From contig JAHDVP010000046.1 of the NCBI GenBank assembly GCA_023384575.1, positions 1-33,084 on the forward strand: DNA of 33,084 nucleotides, given 5' to 3'. Within the stretch, counting starts at the first letter, position 1; each line of letters opens with the position of its first letter. The stretch comes from Acidobacteriota bacterium (lineage in GTDB: Bacteria; Acidobacteriota; Vicinamibacteria; Vicinamibacterales; JAFNAJ01). The translations under genes were made by a program, and so were the position numbers. This document shows, piece by piece, positions 8,401 through 17,315 of the stretch. The notes under the pieces are model-generated. The model worked only from the letters and a program-made list of their open reading frames with translations, was not told where the DNA came from and made no database searches.

Positions 8401-9579
8401 ATGCCCAGGTCGACGCTCGTCCTCATGGCTCTGACCTCCGCCGTCTTCCTCGCCCACGCGGCGTGCAGCTCGTCTGCGCCAGGCGACTCCGCCCCAGCCC
8501 CCGCGGCGCCCGCGGCCAGCGTCACCCGCGCCGCCTTCGGCACCCTGCCCGACGGCACGGCCATCGAGGTCTTCACCCTCACCAACGCCCACGGTCTCGT
8601 CGTCCGCGCCATCACCTATGGCGGCATCATCGTGTCGCTGCACGCGCCAGACCGGGACGGCCGCCTCGACGACATCGTGCTCGGCTACGACACGGTCGAT
8701 GGCTACGTGAAAGACAACTCGCCCTACTTCGGCGCGATCATCGGGCGCTTCGGCAACCGCATTGCCAAGGGCACCTTCTCGCTCGACGGTCAGGCCTACA
8801 CGCTCGCCACCAACAACGGTCCCAACCACCTGCACGGTGGTCTGCAGGGTTTCGACAAGGTCGTGTGGACCGGCGAGAGCGCTTCGACCGACCGCGGACC
8901 GTCGGTGACCTTCTCGCGCACCAGCCCCGACGGCGAGGAAGGGTATCCCGGCGCGCTGACCGCGCGCGTGACCTACACCCTCACCGATCGCAACGAGCTC
9001 ATCGTCGACTACCACGCGACCACCGACAAGCCCACGATCGTCAACCTGACGCAGCACAGCTACTTCAACCTCGCCGGGCAGGGCGCGCGCGACATCCTGG
9101 GCCACGAGCTGCAGGTTGTCGCCGACCGCTACACGCCGGTCGATTCGACGCTCATTCCGACGGGCGAGCTCGCGCCGGTCGAGGCGACGCCGTTCGACTT
9201 CCGTGAGCCGACGGCCATCGGCGCCCGCATCGATGCCGACCACCCGCAGATCAAGGCCGGCCTGGGCTACGACCACAACTTCGTGCTGACCCGGTCGGGA
9301 GACGGGCTCGAGGTCGCGGCGCGGGTGGTCGAGCCCACCACCGGTCGGACGCTGGAGGTGGCCACCACCGAGCCGGGCCTGCAGTTCTACTCGGGCAATT
9401 TCCTCGACGGCAGCATCACCGGGAAGGCGGGCCGCGTCTACCAGCACCGCTACGGCTTCTGCCTCGAGACGCAGCACTTCCCCGACTCACCGAACCAGCC
9501 GGCGTTCCCGTCGGTGGTGTTGCGACCCGGCGAGGAGTACCGCACGCAGACCGTGTTCACCTTCGGCGTGGCGCGCTGA
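8401..9579 (+). CDS. galM: Exported aldose 1-epimerase (galactose mutarotase)
   Basis: A 392-residue aldose 1-epimerase that interconverts alpha and beta anomers of galactose, glucose or arabinose-type sugars. Residues 1-21 are a signal sequence followed by C22 in AHAAC and a Ser/Pro/Ala-rich linker, suggesting a periplasmic lipoprotein, although the lipobox lacks the usual Leu at -3. Catalytic features: H145 in PNHLHGG, base H219 in NLTQHSYFNLAG, GYDHNFVL (289-296) and the acid E356 in FCLETQHFPDSPNQP. ATG 8401 is chosen because the signal peptide starts there and AGGGAG lies just upstream. Its divergent promoter region carries operator copy 1, so it is probably induced with the arabinose genes and prepares released sugars for uptake or isomerisation. 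Confidence 0.93.
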   Translation: MPRSTLVLMALTSAVFLAHAACSSSAPGDSAPAPAAPAASVTRAAFGTLPDGTAIEVFTLTNAHGLVVRAITYGGIIVSLHAPDRDGRLDDIVLGYDTVDGYVKDNSPYFGAIIGRFGNRIAKGTFSLDGQAYTLATNNGPNHLHGGLQGFDKVVWTGESASTDRGPSVTFSRTSPDGEEGYPGALTARVTYTLTDRNELIVDYHATTDKPTIVNLTQHSYFNLAGQGARDILGHELQVVADRYTPVDSTLIPTGELAPVEATPFDFREPTAIGARIDADHPQIKAGLGYDHNFVLTRSGDGLEVAARVVEPTTGRTLEVATTEPGLQFYSGNFLDGSITGKAGRVYQHRYGFCLETQHFPDSPNQPAFPSVVLRPGEEYRTQTVFTFGVAR

Positions 9580-9589
9580 GCGCCCACGG

Positions 9590-9626
9590 GACGTGAGGGG
9601 GCGCGCGGCCGAGCGACACTCACGTC
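9590..9626 (+). terminator. Weak hairpin after the aldose epimerase gene
   Basis: GACGTGAG (9590-9597) and CTCACGTC (9619-9626) are perfect 8-bp arms around a 21-base loop, starting 11 bases after the stop. The long loop and absent T-run make this a low-confidence terminator. Confidence 0.3.
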
Positions 9627-9840
9627 GGCAAGGCATGCCGCGTCGGCGACCGCCCGTTCGGTCGACGTCGGTCGCCTCGCACGCGTTGCCGGTGGCGATG
9701 CGTGGCGGCACCGCGACATCGAGACGTTCACCGAGCGTCAACGCACGGATCGAGGACCCGTGCCCCACTCCCCTCGCCTCCGACGACCGTGGTATCTTTG
9801 GAGCCCCGAAGAAACCCGGTCGACCCGTGAGGAGGCGCTG

Positions 9841-10506
9841 ATGAACTGGATCGATGCGTTCAGATGTGCGGCCCGTCCTCAAAGAGTGCACCTTGTCGCT
9901 GCTGCGGTGGCAGTCGTCGCCTCTATCTCGATTGCGACACTCCCGACCGAGGTGGCCGGCCAGGTCGTGCCCAGCATCCCCGTGGCGCTGCCGGGAGTGT
10001 GTCCGGAGTCCTGTTGTGCGTACGGCCAGATCTGGACGGCGACGTCCAGCGTGAACGCGTTCAGCTCGCCTCCCCCGATCACGGCACCTCCAGTGTTCAC
10101 AGTCCAGACTGGCGAACAGGTGACCGCGGTGCGAGGCGTGGTGATGGTCACGCACGCCCCGCCGATCACACTTCGGGATCCATCCGCCCTGAACGTCCTC
10201 CGCGACGGCAGTACGCGGCCCTTCCCCTTCCCCGCAAGGGCTGGCGCCCATCTGGGGCTCCTCTGGGTACACGAAGACGGTCTGTCTACCGTGTGGTACG
10301 AGGGCGAAATCGTTGAGCGTGTACACGCTCGCTTCCTGCCGGCTCCTGCCTGCGCCGAGGCCCTGCATGACGGAGGATGTGCGGGCGAACTGGCCCACGA
10401 TGGTGGACCTCGACACGCGTGGTTCATCGAGGTGCGCAACGCGCACGGCAGGACCGGATGGGTGCAGGTGACCGAAGACCTCTGGGTGAGGCCGCGCTGC
10501 GACTGA
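9841..10506 (+). CDS. Secreted protein of unknown function
   Basis: A 221-residue protein I do not recognise. A signal peptide is clear: polar start, hydrophobic VHLVAAAVAVVASISIATLP core (about 20-39), likely cleavage near VAGQ. The mature N-terminus holds a cysteine cluster (CPESCCAYGQIW), and two or three more cysteines occur near the C-terminus (CAEALHDGGCAGEL and the final RPRCD), so disulfides are likely in an extracytoplasmic protein. The C-terminal WFIEVRNAHGRTGWVQV resembles the end of a bacterial SH3-like strand set, but this is only a resemblance. Start support is strong: GGAGG at 9831-9835, five bases before the ATG. It is a single gene, convergent with galK, with no regulon palindrome in its upstream region. 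Confidence 0.75.
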   Translation: MNWIDAFRCAARPQRVHLVAAAVAVVASISIATLPTEVAGQVVPSIPVALPGVCPESCCAYGQIWTATSSVNAFSSPPPITAPPVFTVQTGEQVTAVRGVVMVTHAPPITLRDPSALNVLRDGSTRPFPFPARAGAHLGLLWVHEDGLSTVWYEGEIVERVHARFLPAPACAEALHDGGCAGELAHDGGPRHAWFIEVRNAHGRTGWVQVTEDLWVRPRCD

Positions 10507-10548
10507 CCACGCCGGAGATCCCCGCTGCCGAACGGTAGCCCCATCCCC

Positions 10549-10568
10549 GCCGGGGCCAAAGCCCCGGC
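10549..10568. terminator. GC-rich palindrome between convergent genes
   Basis: GCCGGGGC (10549-10556), loop CAAA, GCCCCGGC (10561-10568): a perfect 8-bp stem immediately after the galK stop. It is extended by imperfect outer arms GTAGC (10535-10539) and GCTAC (10569-10573), the latter overlapping the galK stop codon. Its position fits a bidirectional terminator; its form also fits a dispersed GCCGGGGC-type palindromic repeat. Confidence 0.6.
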
Positions 10569-10569
10569 G

Positions 10570-11781
10570 CTACGGACGTAGCAGCCGCGCCCCGCCGCCG
10601 GGGCGTGTGGTGAAGAGACGCCCTGCGCGGCCCGTGCGCTCGCGGTAGCCAGCCGCAACGCGGGCGACGAAGTCCTTGGCTCCAGCCTGCTCGACGATCG
10701 CCACGGCGCACCCACCAAAGCCGCCGCCCGTCATCCGCGCGCCCACGCACGCGCAGTGCGCTTGCGCGATCTCCACCATCGCATCGAGCTCGGGGCACGA
10801 GACCTCGTAGAGGTCGCGCAGGCTCGCGTGCGACTCGCGCATCAGACGCGCCACGGCCGCGCGGTCGTCTTCCCGCAGCGCGGTGGCCAGCGCCGGCGGG
10901 CGCGCGATCTCCTGAACGACGTGACGGGCGCGCTGCCAGTCGATCTCGTCCACGCGATCACGGAACGCCCCGAGCATCCCGATGTCGACGTCGCGAAGCG
11001 CCCGCACGTCGGGCTCTTCCATGCGGATCGCCTCGACGACGCGCTCGCAGGCTGCGCGTCGATTGTTGTACGCGCTCGACGTGAGCGATCGCGTCACGGC
11101 GGTGTCCATCACCACGACGAGGAGGTCGCCGGGGATCGGCACGGGCTCGAGCGCGAGCGAACGGCAGTCGACGAGCAGCGCCGTGCCTTCGCGCGATGCG
11201 GAGGCGGCGAGCTGGTCCATGATGCCGCAGGCCATGCCGACGAACTCGTTCTCGGCGCGCTGGCAGAGCCGTGCGGCCCACACCGGGTCCCATGGCACGC
11301 CGGCCACCTCGCAGAGCGCGCGCGCCACCGCGACCTCGAGGGCGGCAGACGAGGAGAGCCCGGCACCCATCGGCAGGTCGCTAGCAATCGCGAGATCGGC
11401 CCCACCGACCGTGCGGCCGTCCTGCTCGAGCGCCCACGCCACGGCGCCGACATAGCCTGGCCACCCCTCAAGCGTACGTGGCTCGAGGGCATCGAGCGCG
11501 ATCGTCCCCGTCTCATCGAACGCCACGGCGTCCACGTGCAGCACGCGTTCGCCTCGTGAGCCGAACGCCACGGCGACGCCCAACTCGAGCGCCATCGGCA
11601 GCACGAACCCGTCGTTGTAGTCGGTGTGCTCGCCGATCAGATTGACGCGGCCCGGCGCGAAGGCGACGCCGTGCGCCGCGCGGCCCGTCCGGCGCCTCAG
11701 TCGATCCGCCGCCCGCGCCGCGACCGTGGTGGGTCGATCGGCGCCGGTCGTCGATCCGCTGAATGGCTCATTCGTGATCAC
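10570..11781 (-). CDS. galK: Galactokinase
   Basis: A 403-residue cytoplasmic GHMP kinase that phosphorylates galactose to galactose 1-phosphate (Leloir pathway). The galactokinase signature [15 protein letters not shown] starts at residue 44 with R45; the ATP-binding loop [11 protein letters not shown] is at 137-147; GIMDQ gives catalytic D189; [13 protein letters not shown] near the C-terminus is GHMP motif 3. The start is uncertain: no ATG is available in the right place, so I use the GTG at 11781, which overlaps the end of galT by 14 bases and follows a GGAG. The longer in-frame extension is shadow sequence of galT. This is the last gene of araB-araD-symporter-galT-galK, followed by a palindromic terminator candidate. 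One operon for arabinose and galactose suggests a substrate carrying both sugars. Confidence 0.95.
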   Translation of the reverse strand: MITNEPFSGSTTGADRPTTVAARAADRLRRRTGRAAHGVAFAPGRVNLIGEHTDYNDGFVLPMALELGVAVAFGSRGERVLHVDAVAFDETGTIALDALEPRTLEGWPGYVGAVAWALEQDGRTVGGADLAIASDLPMGAGLSSSAALEVAVARALCEVAGVPWDPVWAARLCQRAENEFVGMACGIMDQLAASASREGTALLVDCRSLALEPVPIPGDLLVVVMDTAVTRSLTSSAYNNRRAACERVVEAIRMEEPDVRALRDVDIGMLGAFRDRVDEIDWQRARHVVQEIARPPALATALREDDRAAVARLMRESHASLRDLYEVSCPELDAMVEIAQAHCACVGARMTGGGFGGCAVAIVEQAGAKDFVARVAAGYRERTGRAGRLFTTRPGGGARLLRP

Positions 11782-12802
11782 GGTAGTGCCGCTCCGACAT
11801 CTCGCGCAGCCGCGCGGCCGCGACCTCGGCCGTGAGGTCGCGCTGAGGCTCCGCGGTGAGCTCGTAGCCCACGAGGAACTTCCGCACCGTCGCCGACCGC
11901 AGGAGCGGCGGCAGGTACGTCGCGTGCAACCGCAAGTACGGATGCCACGCGCCATCGGTGGGCGCGCCGTGCCATCCCATCGAGTACGGAAAGGGCGTGC
12001 GGAACAGGTTGTCGTACCGCGCGCCGAGGCGCTTGACGATGTCGGCGAGCGCCTGGCGCTCGTCGTCGGCCAACGCCACGAGGTCGGCGACGCGCCGCCG
12101 GGGCACCAGCATCGTCTCGAAGGGCCACACGGCCCAGAACGGCACGAGCGCCACCCAGTGTTCGTTCGAACAGACGACGCGCTCGCCGCCCGCCAGCTCG
12201 CGCGCAAGGTAGTCGCCGACGAGATCGGTACCGTGCGCCGCGAAGTACCGCCGCTGCGCATCGAGCTTCCGGGCGGGAATGCCGGGCACGTGCTCCGTGG
12301 CCCAGATCTGCCCGTGCGGATGCGGGTTGCTGCAGCCCATCATCGCGCCGCGGTTCTCGAAGACCTGCACGTAGCCAATCGTGCCGCTCTCGCCGAGCGT
12401 CGCGACCTCGTCGGCCCAGCAGTCGACCACCCGCCCGATGTCGGCCACGTCCATGCGCGAGAGCGTGAGGTCGTGCCGCGGACTGAAGCACACCACGCGG
12501 CACACGCCCCGCTCGGGCACGGCCCTGAGCAGGCCTTCGTCCATCGCCTCGGACGCCGTCTCCGAGACGATGGCGGGGAAGTCGTTGTCGAAGACGAAGG
12601 TGTGCGCGTAGGCGGGATTGCGCGCGCCGTTGGCGCGCACGTTGCCCGGACACAGGTAACACGCCGGGTCGTACGACACCGACGCCTCGCCGGCCTCGTC
12701 GTCGACCTGCCCCTGCCAGGGGCGCCCGAGCCGCTGCGGCGACACGAGCACCCACTCATCGAGCAGCGGGTTGTACCGACGATGCGGGCCATCGAGGCGC
12801 AT
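11768..12802 (-). CDS. galT: Galactose-1-phosphate uridylyltransferase
   Basis: A 344-residue HIT-superfamily enzyme that exchanges galactose 1-phosphate with UDP-glucose to give UDP-galactose and glucose 1-phosphate. Seen: the N-terminal [16 protein letters not shown] typical of GalT; zinc ligands C48 and C51 in CYLCPGN; the active-site motif [11 protein letters not shown], in which H163 is the uridylylated histidine by family comparison; and [17 protein letters not shown] in the C-terminal half. Length is normal. It begins 18 bases after the symporter stop and overlaps the galK start, so it is translationally linked on both sides. No galE is visible here, so the UDP-sugar epimerase must be elsewhere. 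Confidence 0.97.
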   Translation of the reverse strand: MRLDGPHRRYNPLLDEWVLVSPQRLGRPWQGQVDDEAGEASVSYDPACYLCPGNVRANGARNPAYAHTFVFDNDFPAIVSETASEAMDEGLLRAVPERGVCRVVCFSPRHDLTLSRMDVADIGRVVDCWADEVATLGESGTIGYVQVFENRGAMMGCSNPHPHGQIWATEHVPGIPARKLDAQRRYFAAHGTDLVGDYLARELAGGERVVCSNEHWVALVPFWAVWPFETMLVPRRRVADLVALADDERQALADIVKRLGARYDNLFRTPFPYSMGWHGAPTDGAWHPYLRLHATYLPPLLRSATVRKFLVGYELTAEPQRDLTAEVAAARLREMSERHYRDHE

Positions 12803-12820
12803 GGCGCACCCGTCGCGGTC

Positions 12821-14584
12821 TCAGCCGCGGAAGTACATGTAGGCGATGACGATCAGCACCATCACGAGCGCCGAGCTCAGCACGTCGTTCTTGTCCCAGC
12901 TCGCGCGCGTCTCGCGTCTGTGCTCCTCGGTGACCGTCGCGTAGGTCAGACCCGCCAACTGCTCCTTCGGCGGCTGGGTGGTCGCATAGCTCACGCCGAT
13001 CAGCACTGCGGCCGACACGACGAAGATGAGCAGGCTGTAGTACTGGAAGTAGATGTTGTTCACGATCCAGAAAAAAGAGCCGACCTCGTAGCCGCCCTCG
13101 AATCCGGCCAGCTTCAGCGTCACCGGCGTGTCGACGGCGAGGCGGAACACGCCGAGCAGGAAGCCGACGACGAGCGCCCAGAGGCAGCCGGCGCCGTTCA
13201 GCCGCTTCATGAAGACGCCGAGGAAGAACACCGCGAAGATGGGCGGCGCGAGATACGACTGCACGCCCTGCAGGTACTCGTAGAGGCCGCGCGCGCCCTG
13301 GATCACGGGAATCCAGAAGAGCCCGATCGCCACCATCACCGTCGTCGCCACGCGGCCGATCCACACGAGCTGGTGCTGCGTGGCCGTCGGGTGCAGCTTG
13401 CGGTAGAAGTCCATCGTGAAGAGCGTCGACGAGGCGTTGAACACCCCCGCGAGCGAGCTCATGAGCGCGGCGAGCAGGCCCGCCACGACGACGCCGCGCA
13501 GACCGATCGGCATCACCGCCTGCACGAGCAGCGGGAAGGCCGCCTGCGCCGACGCGGGGACGACGTGGCCCTGCGCGTCGACGAGCGGGCTGAGCGCGTC
13601 GAACTGTCCCGTGCGCGCGAGCGCGAGCGCAATCATGCCCGGGATGATGAAGATGAAGACGGGCAGCAGCTTGAGCGTCGCCGCGAAGATCGCACCCCGC
13701 CGCGCCTCGCGCTCGCTCGGCGCGCCGAGGGCGCGCTGCACGATGTACTGATCGGTGCACCAGTACCACAACCCGATGATCGGCGCGCAGAAGAGCATGC
13801 CGAGCCACGGGTAGTTGGTGTTGAAGTACCACGCCATGCGCCCGCTCTCCTTGACGGGTGCCCACGTCCCTTCGACCCCCTCGGGGATGAGCGGCTTCCA
13901 GAGGTTGAACATGTCGGGGTCGAGCGCGGCGCGGAACTCGCTCCAGCCACCGAGCTTCGCGAGGCCGAACGCCGTCAGCATCAGCGACCCGATGATGAGC
14001 ACCAGCGTCTGCACGGCCTCGGTGTAGGCCACCGCCCGCAGGCCGCCGAGCACCGTGTAGAGCCCCGTCAGCAGCACCACGAGCACCGAGCCGACCCAGA
14101 AGGCGTTGAACGTGATCGAGCCGAGCGTGACGCTCAGCTCGGGCAGGAGCGTGGCGAAGACGATGCCCCCGGCGAAGATGCCGACGGCGATTTTCGTGAG
14201 CACGTAGGCGACGAGCGAGATGATCGACAGCACCCACCGCGAGGCCGGCGAGAACCGCCGCTCGAGGAACTCGGGCATCGTGAAGACCTTCGACCTGAGG
14301 TAGAAGGGCACGAGCACCCAGCCGAGCACGAGCAGGCACCAGGCGTGCAGCTCGTAGTGCGCCATGGCGACGCCGTCGGTCGCACCCGACCCGGCGAGCC
14401 CCACGAGGTGCTCCGAGCCGATGTTCGAGGCGAAGATCGACGCGCCGACCACCCACCAGCCCAGGTTGCGCCCCGCCAGGAAGTAGTCGTCGGCGGTGTC
14501 CTTGTTCTTCTTGACGACCCACCAGGTGAGCGCGCCGAGGACCGCGAAGTAGCCGGCAATCACGAGCCAGTCGAGTGTCGCCAT
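12821..14584 (-). CDS. Sodium:solute symporter (SSS/SGLT type), sugar uptake
   Basis: A 587-residue inner-membrane protein with about 14 hydrophobic segments, of the SGLT branch of the SSS family. Seen: TWWVVKKNKDTADDYFLAGR near residues 20-40, then GASIFASNIGSEHLVGLAG, the family's sodium-site region, and LAALMSSLAGVFNASSTLFTMDFYR, the conserved helix with serines that bind sodium in vSGLT. C-terminal helices include YLAPPIFAVFFLGVF. ATG 14584 is chosen because GGAGG lies about 11 bases upstream and the homologous core begins there; the ATG 48 bases further upstream has no ribosome site. Its position between araD and galT suggests it imports L-arabinose and/or galactose; the sequence alone cannot say which. 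Confidence 0.93.
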   Translation of the reverse strand: MATLDWLVIAGYFAVLGALTWWVVKKNKDTADDYFLAGRNLGWWVVGASIFASNIGSEHLVGLAGSGATDGVAMAHYELHAWCLLVLGWVLVPFYLRSKVFTMPEFLERRFSPASRWVLSIISLVAYVLTKIAVGIFAGGIVFATLLPELSVTLGSITFNAFWVGSVLVVLLTGLYTVLGGLRAVAYTEAVQTLVLIIGSLMLTAFGLAKLGGWSEFRAALDPDMFNLWKPLIPEGVEGTWAPVKESGRMAWYFNTNYPWLGMLFCAPIIGLWYWCTDQYIVQRALGAPSEREARRGAIFAATLKLLPVFIFIIPGMIALALARTGQFDALSPLVDAQGHVVPASAQAAFPLLVQAVMPIGLRGVVVAGLLAALMSSLAGVFNASSTLFTMDFYRKLHPTATQHQLVWIGRVATTVMVAIGLFWIPVIQGARGLYEYLQGVQSYLAPPIFAVFFLGVFMKRLNGAGCLWALVVGFLLGVFRLAVDTPVTLKLAGFEGGYEVGSFFWIVNNIYFQYYSLLIFVVSAAVLIGVSYATTQPPKEQLAGLTYATVTEEHRRETRASWDKNDVLSSALVMVLIVIAYMYFRG

Positions 14585-14657
14585 GGTCTCGATGTCCTCC
14601 GGGGCGTGGCTGCCAGACCCGACGCGCGCCATCCCCGGGCCGCGCGCGCGGGCGTCG

Positions 14658-15365
14658 TCACCGGCCCGACTTCTGGCCGTAGTACGCGTGCGACCCGTGC
14701 TTCCTCAGGTAGTGCCTGTCGGTCAGGTACGGCGCGGGCCGCGGCGCCTCGGGCGCGATCGCCCGCGACATGACGTCCATGCGCGCGAGGAACTCGAGCA
14801 CCTGCGCGAGCTCCACCGCCGCCCTCGGCGTCGGGCCCCACGCAAACGGCCCGTGGTTGGCCACGAGCACCGCCGGCACCTCGTCCGGCGAGACGCCCGC
14901 CGTGGCGAACGTCTCCACAATCACGAGGCCCGTGTTCCGCTCGTAGTCCGACTCGACCTCGTCGGCCCGCATCGACCGGGTCACGGGCACGTCGCCGCGG
15001 AAATGGTCGGCGTGTGTCGTGCCCATGCAACGCACCGGCAGCCGCGCCTGCGCCAACGTCGTCGCGAACTCGGAATGCGTGTGGACGATGCCGCCGCACG
15101 CGAACGCGCGATACAACTCGAGGTGCGTGGGCGTGTCCGACGAGGGGCGCAGCGACGAGTCGACGACCTCGCCGGTCTCGAGCGAGACGGGCACCATGTG
15201 CTCCGGCGTCAGCGCCTCGTAGGGCACGCCGCTCGGCTTGATGGCCAGGAGGCCCGCCGCCCGGTCGACACCCGACACGTTGCCGAACGTGCCGAGCACG
15301 AGGCCGGTGGCCGAGAGCGCGATGTTGGCGCGGTAGACCTCTTCACGCAGTGCCTGAGCGATCAT
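14658..15365 (-). CDS. araD: L-ribulose-5-phosphate 4-epimerase
   Basis: A 235-residue class II aldolase/epimerase that converts L-ribulose 5-phosphate to D-xylulose 5-phosphate, the last dedicated step of L-arabinose catabolism. Residues match the positions I remember for E. coli AraD: zinc ligands H95, H97 and H171, catalytic D120 in TTHAD and Y229 in HAYYG. Also present are the phosphate-binding GNVSG (29-33) and KPSGVPY (43-49), and SSDTPTH (75-81) with D77. The KHGSHAYYGQ ending separates AraD from fuculose aldolase. It follows araB after 46 bases that contain a strong hairpin, and precedes the symporter gene. Confidence 0.96.
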   Translation of the reverse strand: MIAQALREEVYRANIALSATGLVLGTFGNVSGVDRAAGLLAIKPSGVPYEALTPEHMVPVSLETGEVVDSSLRPSSDTPTHLELYRAFACGGIVHTHSEFATTLAQARLPVRCMGTTHADHFRGDVPVTRSMRADEVESDYERNTGLVIVETFATAGVSPDEVPAVLVANHGPFAWGPTPRAAVELAQVLEFLARMDVMSRAIAPEAPRPAPYLTDRHYLRKHGSHAYYGQKSGR

Positions 15366-15382
15366 CGATGCCTCGACTCGCC

Positions 15383-15405
15383 GGCGCCGGGTGCGGCCCG
15401 GCGCC
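15383..15405 (-). other. Intercistronic hairpin between araB and araD
   Basis: GGCGCCGGG (15383-15391), loop TGCGG, CCCGGCGCC (15397-15405): a perfect 9-bp GC-rich stem that fills most of the 46-base gap within the operon. There is no T-run. Likely roles are partial termination or 3'-end protection, setting araB above araD and the downstream genes. Confidence 0.55.
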
Positions 15406-15411
15406 CGGCGC

Positions 15412-17130
15412 TCACGATTGTGGGGTTGCCTCGGCCACCGGCACGGCGGCGACGACCCGCTCGCGAATGGCGAGCAGCCGTTTCATCAGCGTCGGCAGGT
15501 CGGCCGTGGCGCCGGGCACGCCGCCAAAGGTGTCGTGCAGCTCGCGATAGATCCCGTACACATCGGCGTAGACGGCCTGCGCGGCTGGCGCCGGATCGTA
15601 ACGCCGGGCTTCCGGCGCCGCCATGCGCGCCTGTGCGGCGTCGAAGGTGTCGTAGCCGCCAGCCGCCGCGCCAGCGGCCACCGCCGCCGCAATCGCCGAC
15701 CCGAGCGCCGGCGTCTGCGGCGACCCCGACACCAGCATCGGCGAGCCGAGCACGTCGGCGTAGATCTGCATGAAGAGCGCGTTCTTCTCCGCGATGCCGC
15801 CGCAGCAGACGACCCGATCGATGGGCACGCCGCAGCTCGTCAGCCGTTCGATGATCGCGCGCGCGCCGAACGCCGTGGCCTCGATGAGCGCGCGATACAC
15901 CTCGGCGCGCGTCGTGTGGAGCGTCTGCCCCACGACGAGGCCCGTCAGCCGGGGATCGACGAGGATGGTCCGGTTGCCGTTGTTCCAGTCGAGGGCGACG
16001 AGCCCCGACTGCCCTGGCGCGAGTGCCGCCGCCTCCGCCGACAGCGCCGCGTGCAGCGCCTCGTCGCCCTGGCAGATCTCCTCGACCCACCACTTCAGGA
16101 TGTCGCCGACTGCCGACTGGCCGGCCTCGATGCCGTCGTAGCCGGGCAGGATCGACCCGCGCACGATACCGCAGATCCCGGGAATCTCCGTCTGCTGGTC
16201 GTCCGCCGGCGCGATGGCACAGTCGCACGTCGAGGTACCGATGATCTTGACGAGCGTGCCCGTCCTCACCCCGGCGCCAATCGCCCCGTAGTGCGCGTCG
16301 AATGCGCCCATCGCGATCGGCAGGCCCGGCCGGAGCCCGAACGTGGCCGCCCAGGGCTCACAGAGGTGGCCGGCAGGTCGATCGGCCGCGTCGGCCCTTT
16401 CGTAGAGCCGATCGCGCAGGTCGGCCAGCTTCGGGTCGAGCCGGGCCAGGAACTCTTTGGGTGGAAGACCGCCCCAGGACTCCGAGTAGAGGGCCTTGTG
16501 ACCGGCCGGGCAGATACCTCGCGGGATGGCCCGCGCGTCGTCGATCCCGGCCAACAGGGCGGGGATGAAGTCGGCCAGCTCGACCCAACTCGCTGCCGCG
16601 TCGAACACCTCGGGCGCGATTTTCAGGCATCGCCAGATCTTCGACCAGAACCACTCCGACGAGTAGGTGCCGCCGATGGGCGCCAGCAGGTACGGCGCGT
16701 GCTCGCGCGCGGTGGCCGTGATGGCGGCCGCCTCAGCCGCCGCCGTGTGGTCCTTCCACAGCCAGGCCTGGGCCGCGAGGTTCGAGGCCCATGTCGGATC
16801 GAGCGCGAGCGGCCGGGCGCGCGCGTCGACCGGCATCGGGGTCGACCCGGTCGTATCGACGCCAATGCCGATCACGGCCGGCCGCGAGAAGTCGGCATCG
16901 GCATCCGCGGCGTCGAGCGCGCGGGTCACCGAGGCGCGTAGTCCTTCCACGTAGTCGCCGGGATGCTGCCTGGCGAGATGCGGATCGCGCGGATCGATCA
17001 GGATCCCCTGTTCGCCCGACGGGTAGTCGAACACGTGCGTGGCGATGGTTCGCCCGGTGTCGCAGTCGACGACGACAGCTCGAACGGAGTTGGTGCCGTA
17101 GTCGACGCCGATGGTGAACGCCCGCTTCAT
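15412..17130 (-). CDS. araB: Ribulokinase
   Basis: A 572-residue FGGY-family sugar kinase that phosphorylates L-ribulose to L-ribulose 5-phosphate. The length and motifs are those of AraB: N-terminal phosphate-binding VDYGTNSVRAVVVD (9-22) with D10, GIGVDTTGSTPMPVD, TYSSEWFWSKIWRCLK, the catalytic-loop GAFDAHYGAIGAG, and IGTSTCDCAIA followed by GIEAGQSAVGDILKWW. The ATG at 17130 has GAGGAG at 17138-17143 and begins the conserved first strand; the longer in-frame ORF adds only Pro/Arg-rich sequence. It is the first gene of the araB-araD-symporter-galT-galK operon and is divergent from the LacI-type regulator, with a perfect regulon palindrome between them. Confidence 0.97.
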   Translation of the reverse strand: MKRAFTIGVDYGTNSVRAVVVDCDTGRTIATHVFDYPSGEQGILIDPRDPHLARQHPGDYVEGLRASVTRALDAADADADFSRPAVIGIGVDTTGSTPMPVDARARPLALDPTWASNLAAQAWLWKDHTAAAEAAAITATAREHAPYLLAPIGGTYSSEWFWSKIWRCLKIAPEVFDAAASWVELADFIPALLAGIDDARAIPRGICPAGHKALYSESWGGLPPKEFLARLDPKLADLRDRLYERADAADRPAGHLCEPWAATFGLRPGLPIAMGAFDAHYGAIGAGVRTGTLVKIIGTSTCDCAIAPADDQQTEIPGICGIVRGSILPGYDGIEAGQSAVGDILKWWVEEICQGDEALHAALSAEAAALAPGQSGLVALDWNNGNRTILVDPRLTGLVVGQTLHTTRAEVYRALIEATAFGARAIIERLTSCGVPIDRVVCCGGIAEKNALFMQIYADVLGSPMLVSGSPQTPALGSAIAAAVAAGAAAGGYDTFDAAQARMAAPEARRYDPAPAAQAVYADVYGIYRELHDTFGGVPGATADLPTLMKRLLAIRERVVAAVPVAEATPQS

Positions 17131-17217
17131 CTGGACTCTCCTCGGTCGGACGGCCGGCCCGGGGCCGTGCGACCCAGGCCTCGCCGGGGGCACCGGCCAG
17201 CTCGGAACCAGCGGCCC

Positions 17218-17231
17218 CGTGAACGTTCACG
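17218..17231. promoter_or_regulatory. Regulon operator, copy 2 (perfect palindrome)
   Basis: CGTGAACGTTCACG is a perfect 14-bp palindrome in the divergent araB/regulator gap, 88 bases from the araB ATG and 84 from the regulator ATG. It is placed to control the araB operon and autoregulate the LacI-type gene. Confidence 0.8.
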
Positions 17232-17315
17232 ATACACTGGATTCGGCACTCGGGAACACAGTAAGATGAGCCGGAACACCATGCGCGCCTCCCGCCCCGC
17301 CCGGTCATCAGCCCT

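Noticed and set aside
10049-10064. GTGAACGCGTTCAG, an operator-like palindrome
   Set aside because: It lies inside the coding sequence of the secreted unknown protein, and its half-sites are two bases further apart than in the four intergenic copies.
11624-14773. A 1049-residue plus-strand open frame
   Set aside because: It is an antisense shadow of galK, galT, the symporter and araD; composition is Arg/His/Glu/Ala-rich and no domain is seen.
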